A DNA stretch of 6,204 nucleotides from Betaproteobacteria bacterium UBA3031. Lineage in GTDB: Bacteria; Pseudomonadota; Gammaproteobacteria; Burkholderiales; Eutrophovitaceae. The position numbers and the translations under genes were made by a program. Below the pieces are notes generated by a model, which did not search any database, was not told the origin of the DNA, and was given only the letters and a program-made list of their open reading frames with translations. Shown here in pieces: positions 6,150-6,204 of this stretch (positions within the stretch are counted from its first letter, which is position 1; each line of letters starts with the position of its first letter). The DNA lies in NCBI GenBank assembly GCA_002367635.1, contig DFDI01000032.1, positions 1-6,204 on the forward strand, written 5' to 3'.

Positions 6150-6194
6150 CGTGAACTGGTTGACTTGCTCAAGCAGGTCAACGTGAATCTGGTT
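6150..6194. repeat. Direct repeats flanking the hairpin (32-nt offset)
   Basis: CGTGAACTGGTT (6150-6161) recurs as CGTGAATCTGGTT (6182-6194) with one inserted base, at an offset of 32 nt and with the inverted repeat lying between them. This could be the first unit of a tandem array that runs past the window end, or a regulator site with paired half-sites. Only two copies are visible. Confidence 0.35.
6159..6182. repeat. Long inverted repeat / potential hairpin
   Basis: GTTGACTTGC at 6159-6168 pairs with GCAGGTCAAC at 6173-6182, giving ten pairs (one G-T) around the four-base loop TCAA; counted as a DNA dyad it is eleven base pairs each side. The downstream sequence is not T-rich, so this is either a weak terminator, an RNA-stabilising hairpin at the operon end, or an operator for a following gene (the left arm contains TTGACT, a -35-like hexamer). 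The structure is clear; the role is not. Confidence 0.55.
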
Positions 6195-6204
6195 TAAAAT
6201 AGGA

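Larger units (their letters stand above)
6107..6204. other. Intergenic region after the operon
   Basis: There is no gene of credible size here. It contains a short CACG-GAT-CGTG dyad (6143-6153), a long inverted repeat (6159-6182) and flanking direct repeats (6150-6194). It ends in AGGA, which could be the ribosome binding site of a gene starting just beyond the window. I see no intrinsic terminator with a T-tract on the + strand, so transcription may continue. Confidence 0.5.

Noticed and set aside
6159..6195. Intrinsic terminator after the SDR gene
   Set aside because: The hairpin is convincing but no run of T follows on the + strand, nor directly after it on the - strand.
1..6204. tRNA, rRNA, CRISPR array, insertion sequence or transposase
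   Set aside because: No cloverleaf, spaced repeat array, terminal inverted repeats or transposase-like protein were seen in the window.

Overview
The window holds six genes on the + strand, running almost without gaps from 226 to 6106. The order is: FAD-dependent amine-oxidase-fold protein, DUF1365 protein, cyclopropane-synthase-like methyltransferase, MFS transporter of the GPH (MelB-like) type, DUF3833 lipoprotein, and short-chain dehydrogenase/reductase (SDR). Junctions are abutting (1518/1519), 4-bp overlapping (2292-2295), 25 nt apart (3531-3555), 32-bp overlapping (4772-4803) and 12 nt apart (5318-5329). This points to a single operon. Base composition is moderately AT-rich. The gene families and the outer-membrane-type lipoprotein indicate a Gram-negative proteobacterium; a marine gammaproteobacterium is my guess, but nothing in the window fixes the taxon.

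Region by region: 1-225 is a non-coding leader with an 8-bp inverted repeat, a 10-nt-period direct repeat, a possible sigma70 promoter and a 10-bp palindrome touching the ribosome binding site of the first gene. 226-3530 holds the three lipid-modification genes. 3556-5317 holds the transporter and the lipoprotein. 5330-6106 is the SDR. 6107-6204 is non-coding, with a strong inverted repeat and flanking direct repeats; the window stops on AGGA, which may be the ribosome binding site of a further gene.

The gene set resembles the singlet-oxygen-responsive (RpoE/ChrR) lipid operon of Rhodobacter sphaeroides. As I recall it, that operon has the order flavin oxidase, DUF1365 protein, GPH symporter, small hypothetical protein, SDR, with the methyltransferase encoded elsewhere. 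The first two genes and that methyltransferase have been linked to methylated furan fatty acids (ufaD, ufaO, ufaM). If the parallel holds, this window carries a whole pathway in one operon: SAM-dependent methylation of a phospholipid-bound unsaturated acyl chain, flavin-dependent desaturation, then oxygen insertion to give a furan. The transporter, lipoprotein and SDR would be conserved partners of unknown function. The methyltransferase supports this: two bicarbonate-binding residues of true cyclopropane synthases are replaced (Cys to Ser156, His to Gln293). The SDR has Arg in place of the catalytic Lys, and the transporter gene carries G9 and C7 tracts where a one-base loss would cause immediate truncation.
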